From Oceanobacter sp045430275 (GTDB taxonomy: Bacteria; Pseudomonadota; Gammaproteobacteria; Pseudomonadales; Oceanobacteraceae): DNA of 64,000 nucleotides. This document shows positions 26,919 to 34,582 of this stretch, in pieces. The notes under the pieces are model-generated. The model did no database searches. It had not been told where the DNA came from and saw only the letters and a list, made by a program, of their open reading frames with translations. A program made the position numbers and the translations under genes. Each line of letters starts with the position of its first letter. The stretch's first letter is position 1. The stretch spans positions 164,253 through 228,252 of the forward strand of contig JAILXU010000005.1 in NCBI GenBank assembly GCA_045430275.1, written 5' to 3'.

Positions 26919-27374
26919 ATGACAAGCTTGAAGAACACCTACTTTCTGGCCCTTGAGCACTTGCCTGAAGGAGCGAAGCTGGATGCAGCCGAGTTACTGC
27001 CACATCTGGCGTTTAACGAGCAGGGTCTGCTCCCTGTGATTACTCAGGATGTTGTCAGCAAGGACGTACTGATGATGGCCTGGACCAATCGACAGGCGCT
27101 GGAATACACCCTGGAGACGGGCTTTGCGACCTATTGGTCACGTTCTCGTCAGGCGTTATGGAAGAAGGGAGAAAGCAGCGGCCATCTGCAGCATATTGAA
27201 GAAATTCGTATCGACTGCGACGGCGATACCTTGTTGTTTCTGGTCAATCAGGTGGGGGTTGCTTGCCATACCGGGCGTCGTCATTGTTTTTATTTCTCTT
27301 TGGTGGAAGAGGGTAATCAGGTGCGTATCACGTCTGATCCCGGTCAGGGTGTGAATGCCGGAGGGCAAGCCTGA
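26919..27374 (+). CDS. hisI: Phosphoribosyl-AMP cyclohydrolase paralogue (HisI2)
   Basis: Opens the adenine ring of phosphoribosyl-AMP in histidine synthesis. It is monofunctional (151 residues, no HisE part). The active site is intact: IDCDGD supplies the Asp ligands for magnesium, and the three zinc cysteines are Cys100, Cys116 (CHTG) and Cys123 (RRHC). It starts at the ATG at 26919, because the frame extending upstream to 26520 reads through the operator. It is the first gene of the putative Zur operon and overlaps pyrC by one base. Extra hisI copies are known in Zur-controlled clusters; whether this genome has a second hisI elsewhere cannot be seen here. Confidence 0.92.
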   Translation: MTSLKNTYFLALEHLPEGAKLDAAELLPHLAFNEQGLLPVITQDVVSKDVLMMAWTNRQALEYTLETGFATYWSRSRQALWKKGESSGHLQHIEEIRIDCDGDTLLFLVNQVGVACHTGRRHCFYFSLVEEGNQVRITSDPGQGVNAGGQA

Positions 27375-28729
27375 TGTCGACAAATAATCGCTGGTTGATC
27401 ACCAATGCTCGCGTGGTGAATGAAGGCAGGGTTCAGGAAGTGGATGTTCGCATCCGGGGTGAGTGGATTGAGCGCATTGATGCTTCTATCCAGCCTGTGG
27501 TAGGCGAGCAGGTCATGAATGCTCAAGGCAGGTTTCTGATGCCCGGCATGATTGATGATCAGGTGCATTTCCGCGAGCCGGGCCTGACCAGTAAAGGCAC
27601 CATTTTTACCGAATCCCGAGCGGCGGTTGCCGGTGGCATCACCAGTTATATGGAAATGCCCAACGTCAATCCGGCCACCACGACGATTGAGCGGTTGGAG
27701 CAAAAATTTGATCTGGCCAGTCAAAAATCACTGGCCAACTACTCTTTTTATATGGGAGCCAGTAACGACAATCTGGAGCAGATCCGGCGTTTGAACCCGG
27801 AGCGTATCTGTGGCGTAAAAGTGTTTATGGGGGCTTCTACTGGCAATTTGCTGGTGGATGACGATACTGCGCTGGAAGGTGTTTTTCGTGACTCACCGGT
27901 GCTGATTGTGACGCACTGTGAGGACAACGCCCGGATTCAGGCCAATACCCGCAGGCTGACCGAGACCCGATCACCCGAGGCGTTTGTGGCGGCAGATCAC
28001 CCGGTTCTGCGTGATGACGAGGCCTGTTTCCTGTCCAGCTCCAAGGCCGTAGAGCTGGCTCGGCGTTATCAATCGCAGTTGCATGTGCTGCACATTACAA
28101 CTGCCAAGGAATTGTCGCTGTTTCGTGCTGGTGACGTAGCGTCAAAGTCCATCACTGCCGAGGCGTGTGTTCATCATCTGTGGTTCTCGGATCAGGATTA
28201 CGCCACCCGACAAAACCTGATCAAGTGCAATCCGGCGGTGAAGTCGGCAGCGGATCGCCAGGCCTTGCTGGAAGCCGTGAACAGCGATGTCATCGACATC
28301 ATTGCTACCGATCACGCACCGCACACGTTGGCGGAAAAACAGCAAGCCTACATTCAGGCACCTGCCGGTTTGCCGCTGGTACAGCATGCCCTGTTATCGC
28401 TGTTTGATCAGGTTAAGCGCGGCCACATGTCGGTTGAAACGCTGGTACGCAAGGTAGCCCATAATCCGGCGATTCGTTACGACATCGACCTTCGGGGTTT
28501 TATTCGTGAAGGTTATTACGCCGATCTGGTGCTGGTTGACCCGAAAGGGCTGACTCCGGCGACTCATGCTTCCTCTTTGTACAAGTGCGGCTGGACACCG
28601 TTCGATGGCCATACCTTCCAGTCGGCGATATCAGCCACCTTTGTGAACGGCACACTGATGTACGACGGCAAGCAGGTTATGGACAGCCACAGGCCCGCAC
28701 GGGCGCTGACCTTTCATCGCCACCTTTGA
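27374..28729 (+). CDS. Dihydroorotase paralogue (PyrC2/PyrQ type)
   Basis: Amidohydrolase that cyclises carbamoyl aspartate to dihydroorotate in pyrimidine synthesis. It has 451 residues. The usual HxH metal motif reads IDDQVHFREPG, so the first histidine is Gln63 while His65 remains. Other metal-site residues are present: Lys149 (GVKVFMGAS, the likely carboxylated lysine), His181 (VTHCED), His240 (HVLHITTAKE) and Asp313 (IATDHAPHT). The Q-for-H change occurs in a natural dihydroorotase subgroup and suggests altered metal use. It starts one base inside the hisI stop and is co-transcribed. In P. aeruginosa an alternative dihydroorotase lies beside folE2 and a gamma-carbonic anhydrase, matching this cluster. 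Confidence 0.9.
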   Translation: MSTNNRWLITNARVVNEGRVQEVDVRIRGEWIERIDASIQPVVGEQVMNAQGRFLMPGMIDDQVHFREPGLTSKGTIFTESRAAVAGGITSYMEMPNVNPATTTIERLEQKFDLASQKSLANYSFYMGASNDNLEQIRRLNPERICGVKVFMGASTGNLLVDDDTALEGVFRDSPVLIVTHCEDNARIQANTRRLTETRSPEAFVAADHPVLRDDEACFLSSSKAVELARRYQSQLHVLHITTAKELSLFRAGDVASKSITAEACVHHLWFSDQDYATRQNLIKCNPAVKSAADRQALLEAVNSDVIDIIATDHAPHTLAEKQQAYIQAPAGLPLVQHALLSLFDQVKRGHMSVETLVRKVAHNPAIRYDIDLRGFIREGYYADLVLVDPKGLTPATHASSLYKCGWTPFDGHTFQSAISATFVNGTLMYDGKQVMDSHRPARALTFHRHL

Positions 28730-28761
28730 ATGGTGACACCACTTTTTCGGTAATACACACA

Positions 28762-29736
28762 ATGAATACCAAACAGGAATATCCCCCGCTGAATACCACT
28801 CAGCGCGCTCGATTCAAGCCCGATGTGGCCAGTGGTCAAACCGCCCAGCATTGTCACACACTGAACTGGGTCGGCATGGATCGCATTGACCTGCCCTTAA
28901 CGCTGGCGATTGAAGACGAAGCGTGTGTGTCGGTCAGTGCCGAGGCCGATTGCTACGTCAGTCTGGATGATCCCAATGCCAAGGGCATTCATATGTCACG
29001 GCTGTATCTGGCGCTGAATCAGTGCGCTGATCACGAGATGGTGACGCCTCAGGTGGTGCAGGAGTTGTTGACCGAGATGATCGCCAGTCATCAGGGCCTG
29101 AGCGAGCAGGCGTATCTGCGTTTGTCATTTTCCCTGTTGCTCAAGCGTCCGGCGCTGTTGAGTGAATATGAAGGCTGGAAGTCTTATCCCGCCGAGATCA
29201 TCTGCCGCCATCGTGATGGCCAGATGTTTACAGAACTGAAAATCGCCATTCCGTATTCCAGTACCTGTCCGTGTTCGGCTTCGTTATCGCGTCAGTTGCA
29301 GGCCGAAGCCCTGCGTGAGCGTTTTGCCGATGGCAGCGTGACAGTGGAAGAGGTGGCCCAGTGGATTCAAAGCGACGCGGGCAGTATTGCCACGCCGCAC
29401 AGCCAGCGTTCCTTCGCCTATCTGAAAATTCAGTTACAGCCGGGGGAATATTTTCCGTTCTTCCAGCTTGTGAACGCGATTGAACAGGCCTTGAGCACGC
29501 CGGTTCAGACCGCCGTGAAACGTGAAGACGAGCAAGAGTTTGCCCGCCTGAATGCCGATAACCTGATGTTCTGTGAAGACGCTGCCCGCCGCATCAAGAG
29601 CTGTTTATTGTCGATGGCCGATGTCGATGATTTCTGGGTCAAGGTTGAGCATCAGGAGAGTTTGCATGCTCACAACGCCGTGGCAGTGGCCACCAAAGGG
29701 CCGGATTCAAATTATAAAAACCGCGATCCGTTTTGA
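28762..29736 (+). CDS. folE2: GTP cyclohydrolase IB (zinc-independent FolE2)
   Basis: Converts GTP to dihydroneopterin triphosphate, the first step of folate and queuosine precursor synthesis, without needing zinc. It has 324 residues and belongs to the FolE2/COG1469 family. The conserved cysteine pair lies in STCPCSASLSRQL (Cys169, Cys171), and HSQRS (His213) and LYLALNQCADHEM are family landmarks. It starts at 28762; the open frame to 28585 only overlaps pyrC. The ribosome site is weak, with a 32-base gap after pyrC. In many bacteria folE2 is Zur-repressed and replaces zinc-dependent FolE, which fits the operator at the head of this operon. Confidence 0.95.
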   Translation: MNTKQEYPPLNTTQRARFKPDVASGQTAQHCHTLNWVGMDRIDLPLTLAIEDEACVSVSAEADCYVSLDDPNAKGIHMSRLYLALNQCADHEMVTPQVVQELLTEMIASHQGLSEQAYLRLSFSLLLKRPALLSEYEGWKSYPAEIICRHRDGQMFTELKIAIPYSSTCPCSASLSRQLQAEALRERFADGSVTVEEVAQWIQSDAGSIATPHSQRSFAYLKIQLQPGEYFPFFQLVNAIEQALSTPVQTAVKREDEQEFARLNADNLMFCEDAARRIKSCLLSMADVDDFWVKVEHQESLHAHNAVAVATKGPDSNYKNRDPF

Positions 29737-29758
29737 TCTGTAGAGTGAAAGAAAAAAC

Positions 29759-30319
29759 ATGTTAAGAAAGAACCCCACCGGTCATTATCCGACCGTGAGC
29801 GAAAGCGCCTACATCGATAAAACAGCGATTATCTGCGGTCATGTCATTATTGGCGACAACGTCTTTGTTGGCCCGTATGCCGTGATTCGGGCGGATGAAG
29901 TGGATGAAAATGGCCACCTGGAACCGATCATTATTGGTGAAGATTCCAATATTCAGGATGGTGTTGTGATCCACTCCAAAGCGGGCGCGGCAGTGACCGT
30001 TGGCAGCCGTTCATCCATTGCCCATCGTTCGATTATTCATGGGCCGTGCAGTATTGATGACGATGTCTTTATCGGCTTCAACACCGTGGTCTTTCGCAGC
30101 CATATCGGTCGCGGTTCGGTGGTGCGTCACAACTGCGTTGTCGATGGGCGGGACTTGCCCAATCACAGTCACATTCCACCGGTGAAATACATCGGTGTTG
30201 ATTTTGACCTGAGCGCCTTGCCGAAGGTCGATGCCAACCTCAGTGACTTTTCCGAGTCTGTGGTGTCGGCCAACCACTTTCTGGTGGATGGTTACAAGCG
30301 TTTGTCGAACGAGTTCTGA
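29759..30319 (+). CDS. Gamma-class carbonic anhydrase-like hexapeptide-repeat protein
   Basis: A 186-residue left-handed beta-helix protein with repeated IIGDNVFVGPYAVIR-type hexapeptides. The three metal histidines of gamma-carbonic anhydrases are present: His72 (VVIHSKAG), His89 and His94 (AHRSIIHG). Such enzymes can use iron or cobalt as well as zinc, so a copy in a zinc-starvation operon may stand in for zinc-dependent carbonic anhydrase. It lies 22 bases after folE2 and is the last gene of the operon. Confidence 0.9.
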   Translation: MLRKNPTGHYPTVSESAYIDKTAIICGHVIIGDNVFVGPYAVIRADEVDENGHLEPIIIGEDSNIQDGVVIHSKAGAAVTVGSRSSIAHRSIIHGPCSIDDDVFIGFNTVVFRSHIGRGSVVRHNCVVDGRDLPNHSHIPPVKYIGVDFDLSALPKVDANLSDFSESVVSANHFLVDGYKRLSNEF

Positions 30320-30320
30320 A

Positions 30321-30356
30321 GAACGGGTGGCGGGTCATCTTGCATGCCCGCCGTTC
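30321..30356. terminator. Possible terminator hairpin between carbonic anhydrase and response regulator genes
   Basis: GGCGGG (30329-30334) pairs with CCCGCC (30347-30352), with GAAC/GTTC flanks and a small bulge. There is no T-run, so this is weak evidence; the position between convergent genes is suitable. Confidence 0.4.
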
Positions 30357-30381
30357 CGGTTGTTCCCTCTGCGATTCCCGT

Positions 30382-31050
30382 TTATCCCTGAATGGGTTTT
30401 CCTATACCGTTATCCAGTGCGTAGCGAATCAAACCTGCTGAATTACTGATACCCAGCTTCTGTTTGATCTTGAGGCGATGGGCTTCCACCGTACGTACGG
30501 AAATACCCAATTCGCGGGCGATTTCCTTGTTACCCATGCCATCGGTCAGCAGTGACAGAACATCCGTTTCCCGTGGACTGAGCGCTTGTTGCGACGGCTT
30601 GGGCTGAGTGTTGCCAAACTCGCTGAACAGGGTTTTGGCAATGCTGGAGCTGAAGTAGCTGCCGCCTTGGTACACTGTCTGCACTGCCAGCACCAGCTCT
30701 TCGGTGGGGACATCTTTCAGTACGTAACCGGCAGCACCGGACTGAATCGCTTTCATCACGTATTCGCGGTTGTCATGCATGGTGACAATCAGGATGCGCA
30801 CTTCTGGCAACTGTTTCTTGAAGGCTTCGCAGGCTTCCAGGCCACTGGTGCCGGGCATGGAAATGTCCATCAGCACCATATCCGGCATCAGCCGGGCGGC
30901 GCTGTCGATGGCGGCCTGACCGTCGGCAACGTCGTCCAGGACTTCAATGTTGTGTTCGCTTTCGAGGCTGACCCTAAGTCCTTCCCGTACCATCGGGTGG
31001 TCATCGGCGATGATCAGGCGGATGGGGGCGCGCTTGTTGGTGATGCTCAT
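30382..31050 (-). CDS. NarL/FixJ-family response regulator
   Basis: A 222-residue regulator: receiver domain (about 9-125) with the acidic pocket IIADDHPMVREG, the phospho-acceptor Asp in VLMDISMPGTSG and the lysine in YVLKDVP; then a LuxR-type HTH (about 155-215) with LSPRETDVLSLLTDGMGNKE. The GAGGAG ribosome site precedes the ATG. It starts 3 bases after the sensor kinase stop and lies at the end of the TRAP operon, so it probably controls uptake of the TRAP substrate. Confidence 0.93.
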   Translation of the reverse strand: MSITNKRAPIRLIIADDHPMVREGLRVSLESEHNIEVLDDVADGQAAIDSAARLMPDMVLMDISMPGTSGLEACEAFKKQLPEVRILIVTMHDNREYVMKAIQSGAAGYVLKDVPTEELVLAVQTVYQGGSYFSSSIAKTLFSEFGNTQPKPSQQALSPRETDVLSLLTDGMGNKEIARELGISVRTVEAHRLKIKQKLGISNSAGLIRYALDNGIGKPIQG

Positions 31051-31053
31051 GGA

Positions 31054-32436
31054 TTAACTCCTCGCGGTGTCCGGGGCAGGTTGTGGGTCGGGATCCAGCT
31101 CAAACTGGGCTTTGATCAACGTCCCGCGTTCCGGGCGGCTGACAATGGAAAACTTGCCGCCCAGTAATTCAACCCGCTCTCTCATGTTCATTAGGCCAAT
31201 CCCGGTTGGATCAGCCTGTTGGTCGATACCACAGCCATTATCCGCCAGTTTCAGGCTGATGGTGTGTCGGTTGCAGGTCACTGACAAGGTGACGTGCGTG
31301 GCCAGGGCGTGTTTGCGAATGTTAGTCATGCCTTCCTGAAGCACTCGATACAGGGTCATTTCAATGGCGTCTGGCAGTCGCTCCCGTGGCAAGCGAATGC
31401 GCCGACTGATGCTGATATCCCCCTGGTCTTCCAACTCGTCCAGCATGCCGTGCAGGGCGGCCTCGAAGCCAAGATCGTCCAGCATGACTGGCCGCAGATT
31501 ATGGGAAATACGGCGCACTTCCTGAATGGAAATGTCGAGCTGTTCCAGAGCTTTGCCAAGGTGCTCGCGGGCCTGTAATTCTGGCCACTGGCGATTGGCC
31601 AGATTCAGCCGCAGTTTGGTCGATACCAGCAATTGATTGATGCCGTCGTGCAGTTCGCGAGCAAAGGTGCGGCGCTGCATCACCTGGAAAGTCACAAAAC
31701 GGTTGGCCAGTTGTTGCAAATGCTGGTCGGCCAGTTGGGTAGTGTGCATATTGACCAGAGTGACGATTAACACCACCACCGACAAGGTCACGACCAGCAA
31801 CACCGCCGAGGCCCAGAAACTGCGGCGAATATTATCAGCCACTTCCTGCTTCATATCAGCGGTTTCGCGGGCAATGTTGTCAACGTATAAACCGGTGCCC
31901 ATCATCCAGCCAAGTTGTGGGATCTGAACCACGTAGCTGAGCTTGTTACGGTCAAGTCCGTCCGTGGGTTTGCGCCAGATGTATTGATAAAAGCCCCCGC
32001 CCGAGGCGGCCACTTCCAGTAAATCCCGAATCACAAACTGGCCGTTGTCATCCTGAAACTCCATCAGATTCTGGCCTTCCAGCTCCAGCTGTATGGGGTG
32101 AACCAGATTAATGCCGTCAGGCGTGTAGGCAAAAAAGTAGCCGTCGCTGCCGTAGGACAGACCTCGCAGCAGGTATTTGATGCGGTATTCCGCCAAAGCC
32201 GGTTCCAGGCCGTCGTCCATTTCTTCCAGTACTGGTGCGATGGAGTTCATCGCCAGATTGACATAATCCTGCAGGGCCGCGCGTTTGCTGGCCATCAGGT
32301 TGTCTTCGATGATTTCAAGCTGTTCGGTGGACAGCTCATGAGCCTGACGCTGATACATCCAGGTAATGGTGGCAAACACCATGACGGTGGGCAGTATGGT
32401 CAGGAGTAGAATTTTGGTTTTAAGAGAGGTTTTCAC
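31054..32436 (-). CDS. Sensor histidine kinase with periplasmic Cache domain (NarX/DctS-like)
   Basis: A 460-residue membrane sensor. A first transmembrane helix (about 9-26), a single-Cache periplasmic domain (about 30-190, with GYFFAYTPDGINLVHP and GWMMGTGLYVDNI), a second helix (about 205-228), a HisKA_3 dimerisation domain with the phosphorylated His in ARELHDGINQ, and a HATPase domain (TNIRKHA, DNGCGI, GIGLMNMRERVELLGG). Cache domains of this type often bind small carboxylates, which fits the linked TRAP transporter. The start is a GTG at 32436 with no strong ribosome site. It is followed by its response regulator. Confidence 0.9.
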   Translation of the reverse strand: MKTSLKTKILLLTILPTVMVFATITWMYQRQAHELSTEQLEIIEDNLMASKRAALQDYVNLAMNSIAPVLEEMDDGLEPALAEYRIKYLLRGLSYGSDGYFFAYTPDGINLVHPIQLELEGQNLMEFQDDNGQFVIRDLLEVAASGGGFYQYIWRKPTDGLDRNKLSYVVQIPQLGWMMGTGLYVDNIARETADMKQEVADNIRRSFWASAVLLVVTLSVVVLIVTLVNMHTTQLADQHLQQLANRFVTFQVMQRRTFARELHDGINQLLVSTKLRLNLANRQWPELQAREHLGKALEQLDISIQEVRRISHNLRPVMLDDLGFEAALHGMLDELEDQGDISISRRIRLPRERLPDAIEMTLYRVLQEGMTNIRKHALATHVTLSVTCNRHTISLKLADNGCGIDQQADPTGIGLMNMRERVELLGGKFSIVSRPERGTLIKAQFELDPDPQPAPDTARS

Positions 32437-32497
32437 AGGTAACTGTCCAGACAGAGGCCTATTGATGTTACCGGGTGGTCATGTCGGGTCAAACCGG

Positions 32498-32522
32498 ATC
32501 GACCGGGATAAACCCGGTCGAT
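32498..32522 (-). terminator. Hairpin between dctM and the sensor kinase gene
   Basis: Perfect 10-base arms, ATCGACCGGG and CCCGGTCGAT, with a 5-base loop, directly after the dctM stop on the minus strand. No T-run follows, so it may act as an mRNA 3' stabiliser or partial terminator between transport and regulatory genes. Confidence 0.6.
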
Positions 32523-32529
32523 GTCCCTG

Positions 32530-33822
32530 TTAGTCGGTCAGGCCGTAGAATTCCGGGAACAGGATGATGGAAGCCACGACGCCCACCTGCATCAGAATGA
32601 AGGGCACAACCCCTCGGTAGATGTCGGTGGTTTTAACGCCTTCTGGTGCCACACCTTTAAGGTAGAACAGGCTGAACCCAAAGGGCGGTGTCAGGAACGA
32701 CGTCTGCAGGTTCATGGCGATCAGAATGGCGAACCAGACTGGTGCAATGCCCAGAGAGTCGGCTACCGGAGCCAGCATCGGTACGATGATGAAACTGATT
32801 TCTACGAAGTCGATAAAGAAACCAAGGATCAGAATCGCCACCATGGACAGGATCAGGAAGCCCATTTGTCCACCGGGCAAATGACTCAAAACTTCCTCAA
32901 CCACGGCGTCACCGCCAGTGTAGCTGAAGACCATCGCAAAGGCCGTTGCACCCAGCAGAATAGCGAACACCATAGAGGAAATCTTGATGGTTTCCTTGGC
33001 AGACTCGTAGACCATTTTCCAGCTGAACTGGCCATACACAACCGACAGAAACAGTGCGCCGATGCCGCCCAGAGCAGACGACTCGGTAGGTGTGGCGATA
33101 CCGGCAAAGATCGAGCCCAACACCACCAGAACCAGTGCCAGAGGTGGCAGGATGGCCTTGATCGCACGAATGTACTGCTCGTGCTTGTGTTCCAGATCGT
33201 CATCCATCGGAATGGCGGGAGCAGCTTCTGGCTTCAGGAACGAATACACCAGAATATAAAGAATGTAGATACCAATGAGAATAAAGCCCGGGCCAACCGC
33301 CGCCTGGAACAGATCGCCAACAGGAATGCCGAGTACATCGCCCAGAATGATCAGCACAATGGACGGTGGAATGATCTGCCCCAACGTGCCGGAAGCACAG
33401 ATGGTGCCGCAGGCCAGAGACTTGTCGTAGTTGTACTTCATCATGACGGGCAGAGAGATCAGACCCATGGCAACGACCGAAGCACCAACCACACCCGTGG
33501 AGGCTGCCAGCAGAGCGCCAACCAGAACGGTTGAAATCGCCAGACCACCGCGAACACCACCAAACAACTTGCCCATGGCTTCCAGCAGTTGCTCAGCCAG
33601 TTTGGTTCTCTGTAACACGATACCCATGAAAATAAACAGAGGCACGGCCATCAGCACCACGTTTTCCATGATGCTTTGAATGCGGAACGGCATGAAGGCG
33701 AACATGTCCGGGCCTTCTGCAATCACGCCAAAAATCAGTGCCACACCACCGAACGTAAAGGCCACCGGGAAGCCGAATAACAGCATCAGCAGGGCGACCG
33801 CAAACATAATAATACCAATCAT
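32530..33822 (-). CDS. dctM: TRAP transporter large permease (DctM)
   Basis: A 430-residue integral membrane protein with about 12 hydrophobic segments: the ion-coupled translocation subunit of a tripartite ATP-independent periplasmic transporter. Landmarks are FPVAFTFGGVALIFG near the N-terminus, STGVVGASVVAMGLISLP, ASGTLGQIIPPSIVLIILGD and a C-terminal LQTSFLTPPFGFSLFYLKG, the DctM signature. Its ATG overlaps the dctQ stop by four bases. It works with DctQ and the DctP binding protein encoded upstream. Confidence 0.95.
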   Translation of the reverse strand: MIGIIMFAVALLMLLFGFPVAFTFGGVALIFGVIAEGPDMFAFMPFRIQSIMENVVLMAVPLFIFMGIVLQRTKLAEQLLEAMGKLFGGVRGGLAISTVLVGALLAASTGVVGASVVAMGLISLPVMMKYNYDKSLACGTICASGTLGQIIPPSIVLIILGDVLGIPVGDLFQAAVGPGFILIGIYILYILVYSFLKPEAAPAIPMDDDLEHKHEQYIRAIKAILPPLALVLVVLGSIFAGIATPTESSALGGIGALFLSVVYGQFSWKMVYESAKETIKISSMVFAILLGATAFAMVFSYTGGDAVVEEVLSHLPGGQMGFLILSMVAILILGFFIDFVEISFIIVPMLAPVADSLGIAPVWFAILIAMNLQTSFLTPPFGFSLFYLKGVAPEGVKTTDIYRGVVPFILMQVGVVASIILFPEFYGLTD

Positions 33823-34349
33823 AGCGCCACCTGCTTGTTGTGCTCGTGTTTGATGCCACGCAGTTCGTTAATACGGGTCACCAGTAACCCCAGACCGGCA
33901 ATGGCGGTGGAGAAAAATGCAAAAGAAATAACGGATTTGATGATCCAGCGATGGCTCAAACCGCCCGGGTCGCCAGAAGTTTCGCCCAGCTCATAGGCTT
34001 CCTTGGCGAAATCAATACCGTAGTAACCCACCAGCAGACAAAACGGGAACAGCAACACCAGACAGCCGAAAATATCGATCCAGGCCTGGGCCTTTTCGGA
34101 TACACGTTCAAAAATCAGGTCAACACGAACGTGGCCCTCGGCGCGCAGCGTGTAGGGAACGCCCAACATAAACATGGCGGCAAACAGGTGCCATTCCATT
34201 TCCTGCATGGCAATGGACACATCGTTAAAGGCGTAACGCATAACAACGTCGATAAACACGTTGAACAGCATCAGTATAAAGAGGATGGCGGACACGAAGC
34301 CCAGAATATCCGAAAAGCGGTTGAGTGCCCGTTCGGCTTGAATCAGCAT
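33819..34349 (-). CDS. dctQ: TRAP transporter small permease (DctQ)
   Basis: A 176-residue membrane protein with four hydrophobic helices, the usual DctQ arrangement; FNVFIDVVMRYAFND and EMEWHLFAAMFMLGVPYTLR are family motifs. I start it at the ATG at 34349, which has a GGAG site 8 bases upstream; a TTG four codons earlier is possible. It lies 233 bases after dctP, across a region that contains a perfect hairpin. Confidence 0.93.
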   Translation of the reverse strand: MLIQAERALNRFSDILGFVSAILFILMLFNVFIDVVMRYAFNDVSIAMQEMEWHLFAAMFMLGVPYTLRAEGHVRVDLIFERVSEKAQAWIDIFGCLVLLFPFCLLVGYYGIDFAKEAYELGETSGDPGGLSHRWIIKSVISFAFFSTAIAGLGLLVTRINELRGIKHEHNKQVAL

Positions 34350-34523
34350 GGTAATCTCCAAAATGTGCGCGGCAGCGGGGTAGCCGATGGCGCGGTCAGC
34401 TGGTGGGCGGATGATCCCGCCAGCGAATCCGGCATTGATGTCTGGAGGTGACGCCCTGCCGGGTTAGTGAGTGATCGTATTGACGACGAGGTCGCGGACG
34501 AGGGGAGGCAATTATTGTGATGT

Positions 34524-34559
34524 CACTGACCGGCTGGAGAGTGAGGCAGCCGGTCAGTG
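34524..34559 (-). other. Perfect intercistronic hairpin between dctP and dctQ
   Basis: Thirteen-base arms (CACTGACCGGCTG and its exact complement) around a 10-base loop, starting 24 bases after the dctP stop. No T-run follows. Such hairpins after binding-protein genes often protect the upstream mRNA or partly terminate transcription, giving more binding protein than permease. Confidence 0.8.
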
Positions 34560-34582
34560 TCGCCTTCAGGCTCGTCGGTGTC

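Noticed and set aside
32521..33534. 337-codon open frame on the plus strand over dctM
   Set aside because: It is very rich in His, Gln and Arg with no domain, typical of the strand opposite a hydrophobic membrane protein gene.
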